Shown here piece by piece: positions 58,111-64,000 of a DNA stretch of 64,000 nucleotides (positions are counted from its first letter, which is position 1; each line of letters starts with the position of its first letter). The DNA is taken from NCBI GenBank assembly GCA_018398585.1, contig JAGTTD010000011.1:5765001-5829000 (forward strand), read 5' to 3'. A program made the position numbers and the translations under genes. This DNA is from Simmondsia chinensis. Lineage: Eukaryota; Streptophyta; Magnoliopsida; Caryophyllales; Simmondsiaceae. The notes under the pieces are model-generated. The model saw only the letters and a list, made by a program, of their open reading frames with translations. It was not told the origin of the DNA and ran no database searches.

Positions 58111-58578
58111 TGTGAAGAATAAAATACCCAAGAGCTGGATTCGATTCAAATATTATAACAAACACGAGAAGTAAATAACATGATAAAAGGGAATAAATGA
58201 AGGAGACAATGATTTACGTGGAAACCACTCTTTAATTGAGAGGGACAAAAATTACGGGCAGAGATTAAAAATCTTTATTGATCGAAATAAAGGAAAAATT
58301 AATATATGAGTATTCACTCCCTCTCTGAAATCTTTTGTGGCTTTCTTGATTGCGACCGTACGTCATAAATTACTATTTATACGGAATAGCAATCGTGACC
58401 TAAGTCACGCGTGAAAGGCGGTGCCCGATCGATCGGGTCCTTCCTGATCGATCGGCCGAGTCTTTGCATCAAACAAACAGTGTGTGTTGTTTCTGATCGA
58501 TCGGATGTACTCCCGATCAATTGGCCTTCTTACGGCTAACCTTTTCATAAATTCAAGGACTTTAGACACAATCCAACA
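58111..58578 (-). repeat. 5' LTR of copia element
   Basis: 468 bp, TGTGAAGAAT...ATCCAACA. Four GATCGATC-like palindromes, one mutated (GATCAATTGG), lie between about 58426 and 58525. Confidence 0.92.
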
Positions 58579-58679
58579 AATGGAAAATACAAAAAAGTTT
58601 AGGGCACAAAGCAAATATTTTAAAATGGAACTCCTTATTTATATATTAATATTTTCTTTTTGTTTTATTACATAGACAA

Positions 58680-58802
58680 TATATTCTCGAACACAGCCTC
58701 CTTACATGGTATCACCCTTAAGAGGTAAGATTGCATATATCACACCCTCTAGACCCTTGTCTAATAGGAGCCCTTGTGGCACCGGGTTAGTTGTTGTTGT
58801 TG
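58680..58802 (+). repeat. RTE-LINE/SINE 3'-tail copy
   Basis: Plus-strand copy: CACAGCCTCCTTACATGG, GATTGCATATATCACACC, TAGACCCTTG, GTGGCACCGGG, then GTTGTTGTTGTTG. No 5S head and no clear target duplication. Confidence 0.75.
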
Positions 58803-59740
58803 TATACGGATAATTAAAAATTTAAATTACCAAGTGTGACCTAATATAACCCAAAAATCTTGATTTTACTTGATAATCTAAGAAGACTAAACTTGATTAA
58901 GACTCAGCTTGATTTATGTCATACTTTAAAATGATTCAACCTAATTGTCCACATACCAAAATTAAATCATGCCCAAATTGGGCCGTATTTGCATTAAATT
59001 TGGCATGGCCAATCTGACACATATGTCACATAATTGTTCTATATCTTATAACAATTTTAACGAATGAATAATAGAAGTTTAAAGTGCTTTAATTCACCAA
59101 ACCAAAGAATTTAGATGTTTCACTTAAATCCCCAATATAATAACCGTGCAATGGTGGGGTGTAGCTTGTATTATTTTGTTTTACACCATACGTTGCTCTT
59201 TTTCTTCCTAACAACAAGGTTATATCTTGAATTTATATTTTTATTGTGTATTTAATATACATAGCTAAAATGCATCAGTTCAGAAAAAAAATAGATATTT
59301 AATATTAGTTTTTATAAATTAATAATTTTTTAATATAAGAGTTGTTATCATCAGGGCAAAAATTATTATTATTAAAGCAATAATGTGACTTACAAACAAT
59401 AAGAGCCATAAAACTATCTTAAAAACTACAATTTTGCTTTTGCAATAATAATTCTGCCCTAACAAGAAATATTGCCCTATTAATAAATACATGAACTATA
59501 AATAATTTAATTGGTAATATTTTGCTAAAACAGAACTCAAACACATTTAATTTTTTTAATTCAAATTTAAACTAGATTTCTCACTTGCTATATTAATACT
59601 TTAATAAAGCTTATGTTAGATATGACGAAAATGTCGGGAAAAATTTAAATTGGGTATTGAGGAAGACGAAGAAAGAGATGGATTAAATGAAAAAGGAACA
59701 TAAAGAAGTATACTTGAAGGAATATAATATTTATGTCCTT
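58803..59740. other. Intergenic, nothing recognised
   Basis: AT-rich sequence with no recognisable reading frame or repeat ends. Confidence 0.4.
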
Positions 59741-59744
59741 CCTT

Positions 59745-59835
59745 ATTTAGCCTAGCGGTTAGGGTGGCTGTATCCAATCTAAAGGTCAGGGTTCAAGGGA
59801 CATCCCCACCTCAAGATGATGATATTACCAATTTA
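59745..59835 (+). repeat. tRNA-derived SINE head
   Basis: TTAGCCTAGCGGTTAGGGTGG (59746-59766) resembles an A box and GGTCAGGGTTCAAGGGAC (59784-59801) a B box, with tRNA-like spacing. The 3' tail is not clear. Confidence 0.55.
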
Positions 59836-60867
59836 AAAAATAGTATTTATACGTAACTAAAGTTTTAGTTTGTGTGTTTGATCATATGATAAAAGATTAT
59901 TAAATAGTTAGTTTCTGTAAGTTAAAAAATCATTTATTATCCATTTAAAAAAAATCATTTAGTATATATTTAGATAAATAAATTTGATAGCGTTGATCAT
60001 TAGGAATCTGTTATATATATTTGGTTTTTGAAATCTAATAGCACGACAAATAATTATTGGATAATGTAATTCCCATAGAAAAATTGTTATTGTCTGAGTA
60101 AGATTGAAGTTTAAAATAATTTGTGGCTTTTATTGTTCGCAAGTCACGCCATTGCTCAGTCAATAAAATTTTTTTGCCAACAATAACAATTCCTATATTA
60201 AAAATTATTAATTGACAATAAACAATAAACAATATTAATTATTTTATGTTAACATTTTTTGTAATTTATATTAATATATAAATTAAATATACATAATATT
60301 ATTATTAATACATAGTCCAAGATATTTTAGATTTAGGAGTGGAAAATGGGTAAGATAATTCAAAACGGTAAAGTTGTACAAATTGTGACAAAATTTAAGT
60401 CATTAATGAGCCCCGGCAATAGTAAATTGTGCTCTAGAAATATAGAGCCTTGCCTCAATAATAGGATGTAAGTGAGGACATAGAATATTACTTTAGGCCA
60501 AAAGAACTAAAGTTCAATTCCCCCTTGAACCTCTCCCTGAGGAATCCCTGACTTAACTAGCTCTTATGCTGTGTGGATCATTGCATGGACCAAGATTTAC
60601 CGAAGTAACCGAGTCCCTCGTTAGCAAAAAATATCAAGACCCTTTTTTTACTATCTTAGTTGTGTTTGTATTAATAAATAGGACTATGTCTAGCGAGATG
60701 ACCATATGTTTTGGGAGAAAGTTGATATAACAAGTCACTTAAACTAATTAATAAAGTATGTTCATGAAAATACACCTTGATAACATTTGGGGTATTTTAA
60801 ATAGATCAAAAAACGTTGTCATTTTAGTGCAAATTGCATCTAAACACTGCGTTTTGTTGTCCACGGG
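59836..60867. other. Intergenic, nothing secure
   Basis: AT-rich. Around 60430-60560, AGTTCAATTCCCCC resembles a B box of a possible further SINE, but its A box is not convincing. Confidence 0.35.
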
Positions 60868-60880
60868 TTCAAAAGAATAA

Positions 60881-61893
60881 CAATAACAAATCCAGTGCTT
60901 CAAAAGGCTCCGCATATGCAGGGTCTGGGGGTGGTGGGATATAGTAGCTTTGCCTCTTCAGACTGCTATCCTAAATGGCTATGCTCGGGGACCCCCAACC
61001 TAAGAAGCATAAAAGCATAGAAGCATAGAAGCATCTAAGCTTAAGAATATAAGAGTGTAAGAGCATAAAAACAACAGCACAGAGCAAGCATAGAGAAAGC
61101 AAGAAGCAGCGAAAGGCAATAAAACATCTCATTACCATATCAAGTAAGTCAAACAGGCAGCCATATAAGCCTAGAGGCACTAGTGTTAGCTAATTGTGCT
61201 CCTCAATTTGAAACTGCTACGTCGGCTACCCCGATGCTAGCTCTCCACTGAGCTCTATCTAAGGTTATGTTAGATCGTCTCCATCATCTCTTCTTTTGCC
61301 TACCTTTCCCTCTTCTTTCGGCGTAGTATGATATTGTTTGCATCTCCCGACAGGAGCAGAGGTCAGTCTCCTCCTAACACACTCAAACTAGCACAAACAT
61401 TGCTCCCTTAATTTATCCTCAATCGGGGCGATGCCACTTTGCTTCTTATGAAGTTATTTCTGATTCTATCCTTCCTTGTGTCATCACACATCCACCACAG
61501 CATTCTCATCTCTGACACCTTTAGCTTTTTTGCATGATGCCGTTTCATTAGCCAACATTCCACACCATATGACATAGCCGGGCTCCCTACTGTCCTATAG
61601 TATTTTCTCTTTAGCTTTAACGGGAACTTTCTATCGCAGAGTACCACATAGGTCAACCTCCATTCAAGCCAGCCTACTTTAATACGATTGTTGATATCCT
61701 CGTCAACTTCGCTGTCATGCTGTACCATAGAATCCAAATATCTTAAACACACCTTTTTCGATATGGACTACAATCCAATCTTGATGTCTTCTATGCTAGG
61801 CCTGGTGGAGGTACCAAACTTGAGTTCAATGTACTTAATCTTGGATCTACTGAGTCCTAAGCCTTTCGATTCCAAGGCCCTTCTTCAAAGTTC
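60881..61893 (-). mobile_element. 5'-truncated RTE LINE copy
   Basis: Minus-strand copy with 13-bp direct repeats at 60868-60880 and 61894-61906 (one mismatch). It ends in a TTATTG-type tail at the left after the shared tail module (CCAGTGCTTC, GCAGGGTCTGG). Coding vestige 61408-61752 has CLRYLDSMVQHDSEVDEDIN, FPLKLKRKYYRTVGSPAMSY and MRMLWWMCDDTRKDRIRN, the RTE RT C-terminal region. A CATAGAAGC-type short repeat fills the 3' UTR at 61005-61040. Confidence 0.85.
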
Positions 61894-61906
61894 TTCAAAT
61901 GAATAA

Positions 61907-62369
61907 TCATGGTGCCAAAATTTCGTGTCAGACATCAAAACGACATTGTTTTGGTCATGGAAATTTTGCGTTTTCATGTTTCCAACATTGCATTTCACCA
62001 TTGGATAGAGTTCTATTTATTAATACGAACAAAATCTAAAGTGCTAAAAAAATAAATCGAAAATGTTAAGGCCCTTTTTATTATTTCCACATCGTTAATA
62101 TTGTAAAATGTAGAAAAACCTTATGAAAAATGATCACATATATATCCCAAAATTAAATAGTTTATTATGGGCAATGCAGTTACAAGGACAGAAATGTTAA
62201 TGTCAAAGCAGTTTTATAAAAACTTAATTACTTTGATAATATTTTTTTCCTCTAAAAATAACAACGCTCTTTAATATTATTTAGATATTATTGCATTTTA
62301 ATACATAAAAAAATTATCCCTTAGGTACGCTGAGGTTTGAACTTTATCATCGTAATACTTTAACATTTC
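61907..62369. other. Intergenic, nothing recognised
   Basis: AT-rich spacer between the LINE and the next LTR. Confidence 0.4.
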
Positions 62370-63655
62370 TGAAAGACCAAAGAGCAACCTAAGAGAGGGG
62401 TGAATTAGGTTCTTTCAACATAGAATAAAAAATTTTGACCTTAAGAACTAAAAATAAATTGAAAGCTAAACAATGAATATGAAATATACAAAGTAAAGGC
62501 AAGAAGAAAAACAATGCACAAGGACCTGTATAGGTTCATTTCTAACCCGGAACCTAGTCCACTCTTCAAGTGGCTACTCTTTGTTACTGAAGCCTTTAAC
62601 TAAGTTTGATGATTCTTTTTAAAACTAGGCTTAGGATCCAACCTTTATAACTGGTCTTTTTATACGTAGGCTTAAGATCTAACCTTTACAACCGACCCTT
62701 TTGTAACAGTAGGCTTAAGATCCAATCTTTACAATGAAAATGGAATAAAGCAATGGAAGAATTAAAGCAATGAGACCTTTCACTCTTTCAAGAGTGAATT
62801 GACAATCAATCAAGCTTAGCCAAAGTTAAGGATTTGCCAATTAAACTCAATGATTAACAAGAAAGAGAACTAGTAATGCTCAAGAAAACTTTTAAAAGAA
62901 ACTTGAAATTAAAATGTTAAAGTACAAGAGAATAAGAGCTTTTTAATCAAAGAATTCTTAGAGAGAATTGGATTATTAAAACCACAATATTCAAGCCCTA
63001 TTTATAGGCCAACGGGGACCTAGGGGACATTCAAAATGTTAAGGAAAAGATTAGGAAAGAAATCAAATCAAAAGTAGCCGTTTGACGTCTTTTCCAGGCT
63101 GTATGTCGACAACAGTAGCTCCGAATGGCTATTGTACCTCAGTGTGTCGACACATACTTTCTGTGTGTCGACTCTCAGCATGCCTGGGTGGATTAAAATT
63201 TTATCTTATTATTTTTGGTCATGCTTTTCATATTACCAATTTGAAAATATTTTTATTGACAAACTAGATTGGCTTAAATTTGACTTGAATATTTTTCAAA
63301 TAACATTTGGAAATCAAATTTCAAAAATGTTTCAAAAATATTTTTGTTAGAGCATCAATATTGAGATTTAACTCAAGATATATCTTGATCCTAAGTCCTA
63401 AAAAATAAAGATAAATGACTTAAAGTGCTTAGACTTGGATCATGTTCTTTTCATTTTGGATGAATATTTTCAACTTTAATATCTATTCCTCTTAATTCAT
63501 CGTCTTAGAAACTTGGTATTAGCATGATTAGCCTTGATTTTTCCGAACTTTTTTATGAGTCCCTTTCAAACAAGATTAGAGTAAGTTAAACATAATGACT
63601 CACTAAATCATTGTTATCATAAAAACTACAACATAAATGGCATTTAGAGCCAACA
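62370..63655 (-). repeat. LTR of a SIRE/Maximus-like copia element
   Basis: 1,286 bp. On the minus strand it begins TGTTGGCTCTAAATGCC and ends CTTTGGTCTTTCA, ends I associate with SIRE-type copia LTRs. The minus-strand TATA box CCTATAAATAGGG lies at 62996-63008. GTGTCGACAC-type palindromes lie at about 63102-63173, upstream of it. As the left LTR of a minus-strand element this is the 3' LTR. Confidence 0.7.
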
Positions 63656-64000
63656 ATCTCCCCCTTTTTAACGATGACAAATATTTGATATTTTCTTTTA
63701 AAAATCTGAAAGTTGAATTATAAAATTCACCATAAAAGTATTGATTGATCAAATCATAAAAATTTTCACTTTATGACAAGTCGTTAAGCAATATATAGAA
63801 CATGTTAAAAGTTCAAACTTTATTGTCTCCCCCTATGTTGATGCATTGTAAGAATCACACATTCAATCGGTTAACATCATTTATAATATTTCTCAATCAA
63901 ACACAAACTTAGTACCATGGTTGATGCATTTTAGGGCACAGATGTTCAATAACTTACAGCGAGCAGCCGCTTTATAACATGAAGCGACTAAACATGAATC
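63656..64000 (-). mobile_element. Start of SIRE-like copia interior, running off window
   Basis: ATCTCCCCCTTTTT next to the LTR is the reverse of a strong polypurine tract (AAAAAGGGGGAGAT). The remaining 0.3 kb is untranslated element sequence with another TCTCCCCCTATG at about 63824. The body and the 5' LTR lie beyond 64000. Confidence 0.6.

Larger units (their letters stand above)
53609..58578 (-). mobile_element. Ty1/copia element, degenerate but structurally complete
   Basis: A 4.97-kb element with LTRs 53609-54058 and 58111-58578, both TGTGAAG...CAACA. Target duplication TATGG/AATGG (53604-53608 and 58579-58583) matches 4 of 5. The primer-binding site at about 58095-58108 reads TGGTATCAGAGC on the minus strand (initiator-Met). 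A purine tract (AAGGTGGAGATT, minus strand) precedes the 3' LTR. Domain order gag-PR-IN-RT-RH defines copia. The short length and LTR size would fit an Ale-type lineage, which is a guess. Many in-frame stops make it non-coding. Confidence 0.95.

Noticed and set aside
60470..60560. Additional tRNA-derived SINE
   Set aside because: Only a B-box-like word (AGTTCAATTCCCCC) is convincing; no A box at the right distance and no defined ends.

Overview
This window is nuclear DNA from a dicot-type flowering plant. The evidence is a spliced PWP2-like gene, a second spliced gene with canonical GT-AG introns, Ty3/gypsy and Ty1/copia LTR retrotransposons primed by initiator-Met tRNA, RTE-type LINEs and tRNA-derived SINEs. 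The species cannot be named from the sequence. Nothing prokaryotic, organellar or CRISPR-like was seen.

Layout. 1-3.7 kb: decayed gypsy element reading right, with LTR-like tails meeting head to head around a (TA)n tract. 4.3-5.0 kb: AT-rich DNA-transposon-like repeat. 5,138-14,713 (+): complete seven-exon PWP2 gene (894 codons read, no break), with transposon pieces in its introns. 14.7-27.7 kb: repeat-rich DNA between the two genes, holding LTR-like copies, a MULE-like element with a 10-bp target duplication, SINEs and MITEs. 27,745-43.9 kb (-): a second complete gene (six coding exons plus a 5' UTR exon, 269 aa) for a small Utp12-domain protein related to the C-terminus of WDR43/UTP5. Its 8.5-kb intron holds a gypsy element with paired LTRs and a perfect 5-bp target duplication. 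44-64 kb: gene-free repeats, namely a MITE, a tandem array, three kinds of copia element, two RTE LINE copies and SINEs.

The two host genes point towards each other. By family knowledge both act in 18S pre-rRNA processing in the nucleolar small-subunit processome. Both carry a telo-box (AAACCCTAA) close to the presumed transcription start, so shared regulation is plausible.

The most interesting repeat finding is a short retroposon whose head is nearly full-length 5S rRNA and whose tail is the 3' module of the RTE LINEs in this same window. One 239-bp copy is bounded by a perfect 16-bp target duplication. A second copy, 5'-truncated inside the 5S part, has a 24-bp duplication with one mismatch. 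About ten further copies of the tail module are scattered through the window. A second pattern is that three copia families carry clustered short perfect palindromes just upstream of the LTR TATA box.
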